A DNA stretch of 64,000 nucleotides from Cellvibrio sp. 79 (lineage in GTDB: Bacteria; Pseudomonadota; Gammaproteobacteria; Pseudomonadales; Cellvibrionaceae). Below, one piece after another: positions 19,926 to 29,351 of the stretch (the stretch's first letter is position 1; each line of letters starts with the position of its first letter). The stretch spans positions 454,187-518,186 of the forward strand of contig MVDH01000003.1 in assembly GCA_003056245.1 (NCBI GenBank). The letters run 5' to 3'. The notes below the pieces were generated by a model. It did not search any database. It was given only the letters and a program-made list of their open reading frames with translations, and was not told the DNA's origin. Position numbers and translations under genes: made by a program.

Positions 19926-21045
19926 GACGTACCAAATCTGTACCAGATGCATAATGGACACAAGTGCAAAAGATATTACTTTCGATAATGAGGGTGTATG
20001 TAATTTTTGTACTGATTTTCTAAATCGCTCAAAAGATATTCTCAACATGGAAAGTGGAAAAAAAAGAGAGAAGTTGGATGCATTTATTGAAAAAGTAAAA
20101 GCTCAGGGCAAAGGCAAACGTTACGACTGCATCATCGGCGTGTCAGGTGGCGTAGACAGCTCGTGGGTATTGGTTCAAGCGGTAAAGCATGGCCTCCGCC
20201 CACTCGCAGTACATATGGATAATGGTTGGAACTCGGAGTTGGCACAAAATAATATTGCCAGCCTGGTAAAAGAACTTGGCGTTGACTTATATACACATGT
20301 GATCGATTGGCATGAGTATAAAAATTTAATGCAGGCTTTTTTCGATGCTGATGTTATTGATATTGAGCTGCTTTACGATAATGCCATGCTGGCCGTAAAT
20401 TATAACATGGCAGTAAAACACAACATTCATTACATTCTTTCAGGAAGCAATCAGGCAACTGAAGGCATGCGAATTCCAAGAGAATGGACTTGGTTTAAGT
20501 ACGACAAGAAGAATATTAAAAATATAGGGAAAATTTTTGGAAATGTGCGAATAAAAACATTTCCGGCAATTGGAACGCTTGGCTTCATATTTAATACTTT
20601 TTTTCGACGTATTAAATGGACGGCTATTCTCGACTTGATGGATTACAACAAATTTGAAGCTATGGAGCACCTCAAAAACTCTTATGGCTACAAGCCTTAT
20701 CCATATAAGCACTATGAATCTATTTTTACCCGATTTTATCAAGGATATATTTTGCCAGAAAAATTTTCCGTGGATAAACGCAGACTTCATTTAGGTACAT
20801 TGGTTATTTCAGGTCAAATGACTCGAGAGGAGGCATTAGCGGGAATGGAGGGAATTCCATATGCTACCGAACAGGATTTAAATGAAGATCGCCAATATTT
20901 CATAAAAAAAATGGGCTGGAGCAACCAACAACTTGTTGATTATATAGCTCGTCCAGAAGAGCCACATACAAAATATGGAAGTGAAATATCTTTATGGAAA
21001 GGCTTTGTTAGTATTTATAATTTTTTCCAAAAACCATCGAAATAA
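19918..21045 (+). CDS. N-acetyl-sugar amidotransferase (WbpG type)
   Basis: The 375-residue protein has an N-terminal zinc-ribbon-like cysteine set (C-T-R-C at 8-11 and C-N-F-C at 28-31) and then the ATP-pyrophosphatase PP-loop S-G-G-V-D-S-S (about 76-82). This is the arrangement of WbpG and PseA, which turn an N-acetyl group into an acetamidino group using ammonia from the HisH/HisF pair. I choose the ATG at 19918, preceded by GGAG, inside the end of hisF. Close coupling of the three genes supports one amidination complex. With WbpA/B/E/D/I types around it, the likely product is UDP-ManNAc(3NAm)A or a close isomer. Confidence 0.88.
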   Translation: MSRTYQICTRCIMDTSAKDITFDNEGVCNFCTDFLNRSKDILNMESGKKREKLDAFIEKVKAQGKGKRYDCIIGVSGGVDSSWVLVQAVKHGLRPLAVHMDNGWNSELAQNNIASLVKELGVDLYTHVIDWHEYKNLMQAFFDADVIDIELLYDNAMLAVNYNMAVKHNIHYILSGSNQATEGMRIPREWTWFKYDKKNIKNIGKIFGNVRIKTFPAIGTLGFIFNTFFRRIKWTAILDLMDYNKFEAMEHLKNSYGYKPYPYKHYESIFTRFYQGYILPEKFSVDKRRLHLGTLVISGQMTREEALAGMEGIPYATEQDLNEDRQYFIKKMGWSNQQLVDYIARPEEPHTKYGSEISLWKGFVSIYNFFQKPSK

Positions 21046-21071
21046 TATCGCTTAACCTATCGGATCTATAA

Positions 21072-22163
21072 ATGAAAGTACTTACGGTTATTGGTGCACG
21101 ACCGCAGTTCATCAAAGCAGGCTCTGTCAGCCGCGAAATTGCGCTAAGAGCAAGTGCAGGAGTAAATATCAAAGAGATCCTCGTTCATACAGGGCAGCAT
21201 TATGACGAGAACATGAGCGATATTTTTTTCAATGAAATGAAAATACCGAAACCTGATTATTTTCTTGGTATTGGAGGCAAAACCCATGGCGCAATGACTG
21301 GCCAGATGATTGAGAAAATTGAAGAAATTTTATTACAAGAAAAACCTGATTGGGTAATGGTATACGGTGATACCAATTCCACCCTTGCAGGCGCTTTGGC
21401 TGCAAGCAAGTTGCACATAAAAATTGCTCACATTGAAGCCGGCCTACGCAGTTTTAATATAAAAATGCCAGAAGAAATAAATCGGATATTGACCGATAGA
21501 ATTAGTACATTGCTGTTTTGCCCAACAACAACAGCGGTCGATAATTTGCATTCAGAATCGATTGGTAGCTGGGGAGGAGCCCCCCAAATAGTTCTGTCGG
21601 GAGATGTAATGCTAGACGGCGCTCTTTTTTACAAAGAGCTCTCTAAAAAACCAACAGATATCGCAATTAGCGATGATTTTATATTGTGTACAATTCATCG
21701 CGCCGAAAACACTGATGACAAATCGCGTCTGGATGAAATTATTAGTGCGCTAAACGAAATAGCAAAAGATAAACAAGTCATACTGCCACTGCATCCCCGA
21801 ACACGGAAAATACTGGAAACTGGAAGCTATAACATTTCCAACCTGACGATTGTCGATCCGCTGGGTTATTTAAACATGGTTTGGTTGCTAGATCATTGCA
21901 GTCTTGTTATGACTGATAGTGGAGGATTGCAAAAAGAAGCGTTCTTCTTTAAGAAACCCTGTATAACTCTTCGCGATGAAACAGAATGGGTTGAACTCGT
22001 GGAAATGGGGGCAAATGTTTTGGTTGGAGCCAATAAAGATAAAATAATTTCTGCTTTGGATGGGATTTCCACTTTCGGAGCTAAGGCATTCACCTCAACT
22101 CCCTATGGTGGCGGTTCCGCAAGCAAGGTAATTATTGATAGCTTGCTGGAGAATACTTGGTGA
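21072..22163 (+). CDS. UDP-GlcNAc 2-epimerase-type enzyme (WecB/WbpI type)
   Basis: The 363-residue protein has the full non-hydrolysing epimerase signature: V-I-G-A-R-P-Q-F-I-K-A, H-T-G-Q-H-Y-D-E-N-M, V-Y-G-D-T-N-S-T-L-A-G, H-I-E-A-G-L-R-S, P-E-E-I-N-R and T-D-S-G-G-L-Q-K-E. WecB uses UDP-GlcNAc, whereas WbpI uses the 2,3-diacetamido uronic acid; gene order after WbpG favours WbpI. It would set the manno configuration of the sugar. The next gene begins in its stop codon (GTGA overlap at 22160-22163). Confidence 0.9.
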   Translation: MKVLTVIGARPQFIKAGSVSREIALRASAGVNIKEILVHTGQHYDENMSDIFFNEMKIPKPDYFLGIGGKTHGAMTGQMIEKIEEILLQEKPDWVMVYGDTNSTLAGALAASKLHIKIAHIEAGLRSFNIKMPEEINRILTDRISTLLFCPTTTAVDNLHSESIGSWGGAPQIVLSGDVMLDGALFYKELSKKPTDIAISDDFILCTIHRAENTDDKSRLDEIISALNEIAKDKQVILPLHPRTRKILETGSYNISNLTIVDPLGYLNMVWLLDHCSLVMTDSGGLQKEAFFFKKPCITLRDETEWVELVEMGANVLVGANKDKIISALDGISTFGAKAFTSTPYGGGSASKVIIDSLLENTW

Positions 22164-23233
22164 AATATCAAAGCTTTAGCTACTTTGCTCTTGTGAATAC
22201 CGGAAAATCTCCCGGAGTTGCAAAAAAAATTACTAATACAGTTTTAGCTGCGTCTAATATTGGCCTGAATGCCACATCTAATATATTTCCCACGAATATT
22301 CACGGTGTTATTAATTTTTTTATTTCGTTAATTCGTACTAAGTCGGAAATAGTGATGATCAGATTTTCTGACCTCGTATTTCCTGCAGTTTTTTTCGCGA
22401 TGCTATTTTTGCGGATGCGCGGGCGTAAAATTATTATTGATGTTCCAACTCCAAGAGCAATAGGGTTAAAGGAATTTGATAGTGCTATAAAAATATATCC
22501 TATAAGGCTAGCAAGAAAACTATGGACTGTATTGTCTGGACCTTGGGTGCTTTATCCAGCACATATAATTATTCAATATGCGGAGGAAGGAAACTGGTTT
22601 TGTTTTGGCATAAAAAACAAAACAGTTAAGCTAGGCAATGGAATTTTAATCGCCGATGAATTGCCTCTGATTGAGACAAGCTGGCCCGACACCACATTAA
22701 AGTTGATAGCGGTTGCTCAAGTTTCAAAATGGCATGGATATGATCGAGTGATCAATGCACTGGTAGAAGTAAATAAACTGGATTTACCTTACACAATTTC
22801 TTTTACTATTGTTGGAGATGGAGATGAATTATCAAATTTGAAAGCGATAGTAAAAAAGCATAGTTTAGAGGAACAGGTTTTTTTTACAGGAATGTTACTG
22901 GGAGAAAACTTAAATTCAGCTTTTCAAAATGCACACATTGGAGTAGCCAGCCTGGGCTTATATAGAATCGGATTACAGGATGCGAGCGTATTAAAAGCTC
23001 GAGAGTATGTAGCTAGAGGATTATCAATTATTTGCGCAGGCGCAGATCCGGATTTTGATGACGCATCAGAGCTTCGATTTGAAGTTGAAAACAATGATAG
23101 TTTAAACGGCTTAATACAATTATTGTCCTCGTTTGAAAACAAAAAATTAATATCTCCAAGTGTAGCGAGATCCTACGCACAAAAAAAATTATCACTAGAA
23201 AGCAAACTGAGTAAAGTCATAAATACCCTTTAG
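22160..23233 (+). CDS. Glycosyltransferase, GT4-like
   Basis: The 357-residue protein has a GT-B layout. The C-terminal half carries L-K-L-I-A-V-A-Q-V-S-K-W-H-G-Y-D-R, F-T-I-V-G-D-G-D-E-L and V-F-F-T-G-M-L, as in family 4/1 glycosyltransferases, but the acceptor half is unfamiliar. The usual E-x7-E motif is only partly kept (K-A-R-E-Y-V-A-R-G). It would add one sugar of the O-unit, at the cytoplasmic face. The likely start is the GTG at 22160, with GGAG eight bases upstream; TTG at 22157 is possible. The codons are AT-rich. Confidence 0.75.
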   Translation: MKYQSFSYFALVNTGKSPGVAKKITNTVLAASNIGLNATSNIFPTNIHGVINFFISLIRTKSEIVMIRFSDLVFPAVFFAMLFLRMRGRKIIIDVPTPRAIGLKEFDSAIKIYPIRLARKLWTVLSGPWVLYPAHIIIQYAEEGNWFCFGIKNKTVKLGNGILIADELPLIETSWPDTTLKLIAVAQVSKWHGYDRVINALVEVNKLDLPYTISFTIVGDGDELSNLKAIVKKHSLEEQVFFTGMLLGENLNSAFQNAHIGVASLGLYRIGLQDASVLKAREYVARGLSIICAGADPDFDDASELRFEVENNDSLNGLIQLLSSFENKKLISPSVARSYAQKKLSLESKLSKVINTL

Positions 23234-23253
23234 TTTTTATAGGTAAGTGCTTC

Positions 23254-24333
23254 ATGATAGCCTATGTTTTTTTCGTATTATTTCTTCTTCTCTGTTTATT
23301 AAAAGTAGCATTGTTATTTGTTATCTTTATGACTGGGAATAACTTTTTTGGTGGCGGAAATGATGCAGATTATTACAACAACTATGCTCTAGGGTATGAA
23401 AATTTTGCCGTGAATATTTGGCCTGTGATATTACGACACTTGAATGAAATGGGCTTATATTCACGAGATGGAATTAGCCTTATCCTTAAATTTTTAGGCT
23501 TCATTGCTATTCCTTTTCTGGTGGCAAAGCTTACATATGTAAAAAATTCTCCCTACCATAAACGTACCTTCTGGGGCGCAGTTGTTGTTATGAGCGCGTA
23601 CCCAACTTTAATTTATTTCGCTACAGATATTTATCGCGATATATTTATGGTGTTTATTTGGGTACTTGGTCTATTCGTTTTCAGATTCCTCTCTCATAAA
23701 CCTGGATTTATAAAAGGGTTTCCAAGTTTTGTTATTGGCGTTGTAATATCTTATGTACTTTTTGAGTTCCGCCCCTATTTAGGTTTGGGTTTTTTAGCAG
23801 CACTGATTTTCTCCACCTTTTATAGCTTCCGCAGATATTCATTTTTTCTTTCTCTGTTTGCCTTCTTAATTATTTTGTTTGGTTTATTTTGTGGTGGACT
23901 TTTAGATCCAATAATAAATTATCGCGCAGGATTTTTTGATGATGACAACAGCTCCAGCTTGGGTATAACGTTTTCATCCCCAGCTCGTTTTTTCCCGGAT
24001 TTGGCGATGTCAATCGCGTTTCAGTTATTTGGGGTTTTCATTATAAATGTGCCAGCTGTTATTGTTTTTATGCTTGAGTCTTTACCTTTTACATTATTCT
24101 TTTTTTATGTGATTAAAAATCGTGCGTATAGTACAAAATTCGTTGATTATTTAATTGTATTCTTCATTACCTATTCAGTTGTTTGGTTATTAGGTAATGA
24201 CAATCTTGGTACATCAGTCCGCCTGAGAATATATAGTTACACGTCCATTTTTATAGCGTTCTGCATTATTTATCAAAACAAAAAAATGCTATTAGACAGG
24301 GCCAGAAAAAATCTGAACGACTCCAGCGAGTGA
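23254..24333 (+). CDS. Polytopic membrane protein, candidate O-antigen polymerase (Wzy)
   Basis: The 359-residue protein has some nine to ten hydrophobic segments (first at 2-26, last near 325-345). Charged loops follow the pattern of Wzy/EpsG-type polymerases, including a long loop with F-E-F-R-P-Y-L-G-L and one with Y-R-A-G-F-F-D-D-D-N. No strict motif identifies Wzy, so the call rests on topology, position between glycosyltransferases and high AT content. The 159 bases after it (24334-24492) show no gene. An alternative polymerase or ligase is the minus-strand gene at 28179. Confidence 0.6.
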   Translation: MIAYVFFVLFLLLCLLKVALLFVIFMTGNNFFGGGNDADYYNNYALGYENFAVNIWPVILRHLNEMGLYSRDGISLILKFLGFIAIPFLVAKLTYVKNSPYHKRTFWGAVVVMSAYPTLIYFATDIYRDIFMVFIWVLGLFVFRFLSHKPGFIKGFPSFVIGVVISYVLFEFRPYLGLGFLAALIFSTFYSFRRYSFFLSLFAFLIILFGLFCGGLLDPIINYRAGFFDDDNSSSLGITFSSPARFFPDLAMSIAFQLFGVFIINVPAVIVFMLESLPFTLFFFYVIKNRAYSTKFVDYLIVFFITYSVVWLLGNDNLGTSVRLRIYSYTSIFIAFCIIYQNKKMLLDRARKNLNDSSE

Positions 24334-24492
24334 TACAAAGCTCGTTACGCGCATTAAATTACTACGAGCTTATACATTACCATTGCGATTTTTAATAAAT
24401 CTCTTTCGGTCAGACCAAAACGTATACCTTGAGTCATAAAAATTTTAGCGATCAGTTAATTTGAAAAAAGAATTCAATAGAGGGTGTAGCGT

Positions 24493-25623
24493 TTGAGAGT
24501 TGCTGTGATAGGTACAATAGCCAGTAGTATTCTTGGTTTTCGTCGGGATCTAATTAAAGCCTTACTTGAGCAGGGCCATGAAGTATTTGCTCTAGCAATG
24601 GATTTTAACGACGAAACAAAACAGCTGGTTAGAGAGCTAGGAGCAACACCTGTTAATTATGCACTAAGTCGTGCGGGAGTAAATCCGATACGCGACCTAC
24701 TCGACACGATTAAACTTGCAAAAATATTAAGATCCATTCAACCAGATCTTGTATTTAGTTATTTTGTTAAGCCTGTAATATTTGGAACTCTCGCAGCGAG
24801 ATTAGCAAACGTAAAGCGTCGAGTAGCTATGCTTGAAGGGCTCGGTTTTATATTTACTGAACAACCCGAGGGGGTGAGTAAAAAAATATACCTCTTACGA
24901 AAGATCCAAGTGCTTCTATACCGGCTCAGCTTTCCTTTGCTGGATCAGGTTATCTTCCTAAATCCAGATGACCCAAAAGATCTGATTGCAAGGTACAAAC
25001 TGAAAGTTAAAAAAGTAAGCGTTTTGGGCGGCATAGGTCTTGATCTGAAATCCTACCCCTATGCAAAACCTGATTTAAATAAAATATCGTTCTTATTTAT
25101 CGGACGCTTGCTTAAAGAAAAAGGCATTAATGAATTTATTGCTGCGGGTAAGATTGTAAAAAAATTATACCCTGAAGTCGGTTTTACCATATTGGGAGGT
25201 CTTGATGAAGAAAACCCTGGAGGTCTAAGCGCAGCAGAATTAAAGCACCTCGTAAATACCGGCCTGATAGATTATCCAGGTCATGTTTCCAATATCTATG
25301 AACGAATTGTTCAAAGTAGCGTGTTTGTTCTGCCATCTTATTATCGAGAAGGAGTACCTCGTAGCACACAGGAAGCAATGGCAGTTGGCCGCCCAATAAT
25401 TACAACTAATGTACCTGGTTGCCGCGAAACAGTAATAGATGAAGTGAATGGCTTTTTAATACCACCCTGGGACCCTCAATGCCTGGCTGATAAAATGATT
25501 TATTTCATCAAAAACCAGGCCCTTATAGAGAAAATGGGACTGGAAAGTTATTATATTGCCCAGCAAAAATTTGACGCTGCAAAAGTTAATAAAAGACTAA
25601 TTGAATTGTTGGACCTATGTTGA
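24493..25623 (+). CDS. Glycosyltransferase, GT4 family (PglA-like position)
   Basis: The 376-residue protein has the N-terminal segment V-I-G-T-I-A-S-S-I-L-G-F-R and the C-terminal family 4 signatures F-I-G-R-L-L-K-E-K-G, F-T-I-L-G-G-L-D and the E-x7-E-type segment Y-R-E-G-V-P-R-S-T-Q-E-A-M-A. It belongs to the group commonly encoded just before a PglC-type transferase. There it adds the second sugar, as PglA does on bacillosamine in Campylobacter. The start is a TTG at 24493 with GAGGG upstream. It overlaps the next gene by seven bases, which suggests they are translated together. Confidence 0.82.
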   Translation: MRVAVIGTIASSILGFRRDLIKALLEQGHEVFALAMDFNDETKQLVRELGATPVNYALSRAGVNPIRDLLDTIKLAKILRSIQPDLVFSYFVKPVIFGTLAARLANVKRRVAMLEGLGFIFTEQPEGVSKKIYLLRKIQVLLYRLSFPLLDQVIFLNPDDPKDLIARYKLKVKKVSVLGGIGLDLKSYPYAKPDLNKISFLFIGRLLKEKGINEFIAAGKIVKKLYPEVGFTILGGLDEENPGGLSAAELKHLVNTGLIDYPGHVSNIYERIVQSSVFVLPSYYREGVPRSTQEAMAVGRPIITTNVPGCRETVIDEVNGFLIPPWDPQCLADKMIYFIKNQALIEKMGLESYYIAQQKFDAAKVNKRLIELLDLC

Positions 25624-26210
25624 AACGACTTGTCGATATCCTGGGCTCTGCCATTGGCTTGCTCTTATTATCACCAGCGATTGTCATCGTTGCCTTTTTG
25701 ATATCAAAAAAGCTTGGCTCTCCGGTAATATTTCGCCAGATACGTCCAGGCAAAAACGGAATTCCTTTTGAAATGATGAAATTCCGAACCATGCGCGACG
25801 CTTTGGATGCGCGTGGTAATCCGTTACCTGATTCTGAGCGCATGACTTCATTTGGCAGCCTCCTTCGCTCTTCTAGCCTGGATGAGCTTCCGGGTTTATG
25901 GAATGTTTTAAAGGGGGAAATGAGCCTCGTAGGCCCAAGACCATTGCTCATGGAGTATCTCCCTTTGTATACCAAGGAACAATATCGTCGGCATGATGTA
26001 AAGCCCGGAATTACGGGTTGGGCACAAATTAATGGACGCAACGCCATATCCTGGGAAGATAAATTCAAGCTTGATGTGTGGTATGTAGAAAATCATTCAT
26101 TTTGGCTGGATTTTAAAATTTTATTATTTACGGTAAAAAAAGTATTTGTCCGTGAAGGCATTAGCGCTGAAGGACAAGCTACCATGCAAAAGTTTACAGG
26201 CTCTAAATAA
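25617..26210 (+). CDS. pglC: Monotopic phosphoglycosyl transferase (PglC type)
   Basis: The 197-residue protein is a minimal bacterial sugar transferase. It has a single N-terminal hydrophobic segment (about 5-30), F-R-Q-I-R-P-G, M-K-F-R-T-M-R, the catalytic Asp-Glu pair in S-L-D-E-L-P-G (89-90), and S-L-V-G-P-R-P-L and G-I-T-G-W-A-Q-I-N-G-R. This size and the PglD- and PglE-type genes downstream point to transfer of phospho-N,N'-diacetylbacillosamine to undecaprenyl phosphate, which starts the O-unit. It is the second initiating transferase of the window; the one at 4716 has the long multi-helix form. Confidence 0.88.
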   Translation: MLKRLVDILGSAIGLLLLSPAIVIVAFLISKKLGSPVIFRQIRPGKNGIPFEMMKFRTMRDALDARGNPLPDSERMTSFGSLLRSSSLDELPGLWNVLKGEMSLVGPRPLLMEYLPLYTKEQYRRHDVKPGITGWAQINGRNAISWEDKFKLDVWYVENHSFWLDFKILLFTVKKVFVREGISAEGQATMQKFTGSK

Positions 26211-26833
26211 TGAAGAAGCTGGCTATCATCGGCGCAAGTGGCCATGGAAAAGTAGTCGCAGATATTGCAGAAACCTGTGGCTGGGAAGCTATTAATTTTT
26301 TTGACGATGCTAACGGAACAAAAGGCACAAAAAACGGCGCATGGCCAATTACAGGCAACGTGTCTGATTTTATTTTATCGTCTGATACCTATACCGCAGT
26401 AATTGTAGCAATCGGCAATAACGAAATACGCAGTAAAATCTGCGATGATTTGCTAGCCCGAAATATTCCATTGGCAACACTTATTCATCCCACAGCAACC
26501 ATCAGCCGTTATGCGCAAATTGGCCCAGGCAGCGTAGTCGTTGCCGGCTCAGTTATTAACACTTATGCAAGTATCGGACGTGGTGCCATTATTAACACCA
26601 ACTCGTCTATCGATCATGATTGCAGCTTAGGTAACTATGTCCATATCAGCCCAGGTGCTAATCTCGCTGGCAATGTCTGCATAGGAGATAAATCATGGAT
26701 AGGTATTGGTGCGTGCGTGAAACAACAAATCATTATCGGTAATAAAGTTATTGTTGGTGCAGGCAGTGTTGTTGTGAAAAATGTTCCAGATAATATGACA
26801 GTGACGGGCATTCCAGCTCGCCCATTTCAGTGA
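26210..26833 (+). CDS. pglD: UDP-4-amino-sugar acetyltransferase (PglD/NeuD family)
   Basis: The 207-residue protein has the PglD/NeuD layout. An N-terminal Rossmann-like substrate-binding domain (L-A-I-I-G-A-S-G-H-G-K-V-V-A-D) is followed by a left-handed beta helix with the catalytic-His region I-D-H-D-C-S-L-G and I-S-P-G-A-N-L-A-G. It should acetylate the C4 amino group of a UDP-4-amino-6-deoxy-GlcNAc. The ATG shares one base with the preceding stop. With pglC before and an aminotransferase after, the local set matches the bacillosamine pathway. Confidence 0.87.
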   Translation: MKKLAIIGASGHGKVVADIAETCGWEAINFFDDANGTKGTKNGAWPITGNVSDFILSSDTYTAVIVAIGNNEIRSKICDDLLARNIPLATLIHPTATISRYAQIGPGSVVVAGSVINTYASIGRGAIINTNSSIDHDCSLGNYVHISPGANLAGNVCIGDKSWIGIGACVKQQIIIGNKVIVGAGSVVVKNVPDNMTVTGIPARPFQ

Positions 26834-26843
26834 AGTAAATCTT

Positions 26844-28028
26844 ATGTTAACTACCTCGTTCTCCCCCTGGCCTTCCTTTACCCAGGAAGAAGCTGATGCT
26901 GTAAGTAAAGTCCTGCTGTCCAATAAAGTAAATTATTGGACAGGAACAGAGTGCCGGGAATTCGAAAAGGAATTTGCAGAGTGGTGCAACACCAAATATG
27001 CAGTTGCCTTAGCCAATGGCACGTTGGCCTTAGATGTTGCACTCAAAGTGCTAGGCATCAAACAGGGCGATGATGTGATTGTAACGTCAAGAACATTTAT
27101 TGCCTCAGCTTCATGTATTGTTACCGCCGGTGCCAATCCTGTTTTTGCCGATGTTGATTTGAATAGCCAAAACATTACAGCAGAATCAATTTCTTCAGTA
27201 CTTACTCCCAATACAAAAGCAATTATTGTTGTTCATCTGGCAGGCATGCCCGCAGATATGGATTCTATTATGGCGCTTGCAAAACAACATAATCTGTTTG
27301 TTATAGAAGATTGTGCGCAAGCGCATGGAGCAAAATACAAAGGTCAGCCTGTTGGGTCAATTGGTCATATTGGTGCCTGGTCATTTTGCCAGGATAAAAT
27401 TATGACCACAGGTGGCGAAGGTGGCATGGTAACAACAAATGATAAAGGATTATGGGAAGATATGTGGTCTTATAAAGATCACGGCAAATCCTGGACTGCC
27501 ATTTATGAAAAACAGCATCCTCCAGGTTTTCGATGGGTACATGACTCAATTGGAACTAATTGGCGAATGCTTGAGATGCAAGCTGTTATTGGCCGTATTC
27601 AATTAAAAAAGATGGCTGATTGGACAAAAATAAGAACGAAAAATGCAGAAAGAATTTGGAACACATGTCAGGGCTTTGATTTTATTCGTGTTCCCGAGAT
27701 TCCTGAGCACATTTGTCATGCTCACTATAAATGCTATGTTTTTATAAATCCAGAAAAGCTACCATCCGGTTGGGACCGAGATCGAATCATCAGCGAGTTA
27801 AATGAAAAAGGCACTCCTTGTTACCAAGGTAGTTGCTCAGAAGTATATATGGAAAATGCTTTTGCAAATATGCGGTGTGTACCAGAGAAAAGATTAGCAA
27901 ACGCTAAAAAGCTGGGAGAAACAAGTTTAATGTTTCTTGTTCATCCCACACTAACAGAAGACGATAATAATAAATTATCGAAAGACTTATTAAGTGTACT
28001 GCAAGAAATTGCACGTGAATTAAAATAA
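26844..28028 (+). CDS. pglE: DegT-family UDP-4-keto-sugar aminotransferase (PglE type)
   Basis: The 394-residue PLP enzyme has N-G-T-L-A-L-D-V-A, V-I-E-D-C-A-Q-A-H-G-A and the PLP lysine in F-C-Q-D-K-I-M-T-T-G-G-E-G-G-M. Then come W-K-D-H-G-K and G-T-N-W-R-M-L-E-M-Q-A. It differs clearly from the aminotransferase at 15445, so the two serve different sugars. With the WbpM/PglF-type dehydratase encoded at 29348, it would make the 4-amino sugar acetylated by the PglD-type enzyme. It is the last plus-strand gene before a convergent pair; a long inverted repeat follows six bases after its stop. Confidence 0.87.
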   Translation: MLTTSFSPWPSFTQEEADAVSKVLLSNKVNYWTGTECREFEKEFAEWCNTKYAVALANGTLALDVALKVLGIKQGDDVIVTSRTFIASASCIVTAGANPVFADVDLNSQNITAESISSVLTPNTKAIIVVHLAGMPADMDSIMALAKQHNLFVIEDCAQAHGAKYKGQPVGSIGHIGAWSFCQDKIMTTGGEGGMVTTNDKGLWEDMWSYKDHGKSWTAIYEKQHPPGFRWVHDSIGTNWRMLEMQAVIGRIQLKKMADWTKIRTKNAERIWNTCQGFDFIRVPEIPEHICHAHYKCYVFINPEKLPSGWDRDRIISELNEKGTPCYQGSCSEVYMENAFANMRCVPEKRLANAKKLGETSLMFLVHPTLTEDDNNKLSKDLLSVLQEIARELK

Positions 28029-28034
28029 ACCAGC

Positions 28035-28084
28035 AAATTAAATAGCGACATTAATTTAAGATAATTAATGTCGCTATTTAATTT
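28035..28084. terminator. 22-bp perfect inverted repeat between convergent genes
   Basis: The arms 28035-28056 and 28063-28084 are perfect complements over 22 bases with a 6-base loop (TAAGAT). The core (AGCGACATTAAT) is flanked by A/T runs, so the structure can act as a terminator in both directions, between the aminotransferase and the minus-strand membrane protein. The remaining 28085-28178 shows nothing else. Confidence 0.75.
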
Positions 28085-28178
28085 ATATCATTTCACTTTC
28101 ATGTTTCCCAAGAGTCACGAATTAGTAAACTACTCCTGGCATTAAAAAATACTTATTGTGGCGCACGGCATAGCAAAA

Positions 28179-29351
28179 TTAATCTTTAAATTTTGCATAC
28201 GCGACTATCAACCCCGCAGGCAACCAATATAAAAACCACTTAGCACCAATTTCCCAAAAAAAAGTTCGCCCATCAAAAAAACTACAGATGCAACCAAAGC
28301 AAAACCATAAGAAAAATGGCATGGTTTTTTTGTTGGAGAAAGCAACAACCACAACAGCTATCAAGTGCAGCATAACTAAAAATAAACCGATAATACCTGT
28401 GCGATAATAGGTATCAATCCATGCGTTGTGCGCGTGATTAAATGTGGTCATATTACTGAGAGTTATGTCCGTTTTTTCTGACATTCCTTTACCAATAAAT
28501 AAATGATCCAAAGATTTTTTTATTACATCATTCCATATTGTAAATCGGTCTGAAAAAGCGCTTCCTCTCCCATTCAAATAATGCTCAGGAATACCGTTCA
28601 TCCCAAAAAACCATAACATGGCGAATAGTAAAACCAATCCTGGAGCAAGCCATATCCTTAACGAAGGGCGAATAATAATAAATGCTAAAAGTGATGTTAT
28701 GAAAACAGCCAACATTGCTGCCCGACTAAAAGACAACACCACACCTGCAAGGGCGATTAAAGCAAGAAAATAATAAAAAAATGCACGCTTTATTGATAAG
28801 GATTGAAATGCATTTATGATTGCTAGCAGGGCTACCACACCACACATTGCGCCAATTTCATTCGGGTTTCTAAAAACATTCCATCCTACCAAACGGATAA
28901 TATCGTTTGATCTATTGGAAATGACATAGTGGTATAGAATCGCTGCAATAATGGCAATGCAGCCTATAATCAAAAACCAAAAAATAAATTTTTCGACATC
29001 AATCCTGGCAGCCCTCGACGATACAATTGACGCCCCGCACAGCCAAGTGGCCAAAACCATCCATTGCAATAAGAAAAACCCGAAAGACTGTACATCCCCC
29101 CAAAAAGTTGAGCAGACTGAAAAAGCCCCATAACACAATGCTATAGCGGTTGGATAATTTAGGTATTCACTGATTTTTGGTGGGTAGAAAAAGAAAAGCG
29201 CAAGAACAGGGAGAAAAAAACTCAATAAATATATTATTTGCAAACCATCACGCGAAGGGGCCCATAAAAAAGCAAATATAAATACCAATAGTCCTACTGA
29301 AGCCCAGGACGTTAGCTTTTTCTCATATCCTGTTAACAACGCAACACTCAT
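28179..29351 (-). CDS. O-antigen ligase/polymerase-type membrane protein (WaaL/Wzy superfamily)
   Basis: The 390-residue protein has about 11 hydrophobic segments and a large periplasmic loop. That loop contains R-G-S-A-F-S-D-R-F-T-I-W-N-D-V and, later, F-N-H-A-H-N-A-W-I-D, the N-H-A-H/H-N-x-W-type signature of the O-antigen ligase family. It could join finished chains to lipid A-core or polymerise a chain. The family alone does not tell which, although the window has another Wzy candidate at 23254. The start ATG at 29351 overlaps the stop of the upstream dehydratase gene (ATGA), so the two are coupled. Confidence 0.8.
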   Translation of the reverse strand: MSVALLTGYEKKLTSWASVGLLVFIFAFLWAPSRDGLQIIYLLSFFLPVLALFFFYPPKISEYLNYPTAIALCYGAFSVCSTFWGDVQSFGFFLLQWMVLATWLCGASIVSSRAARIDVEKFIFWFLIIGCIAIIAAILYHYVISNRSNDIIRLVGWNVFRNPNEIGAMCGVVALLAIINAFQSLSIKRAFFYYFLALIALAGVVLSFSRAAMLAVFITSLLAFIIIRPSLRIWLAPGLVLLFAMLWFFGMNGIPEHYLNGRGSAFSDRFTIWNDVIKKSLDHLFIGKGMSEKTDITLSNMTTFNHAHNAWIDTYYRTGIIGLFLVMLHLIAVVVVAFSNKKTMPFFLWFCFGCICSFFDGRTFFWEIGAKWFLYWLPAGLIVAYAKFKD

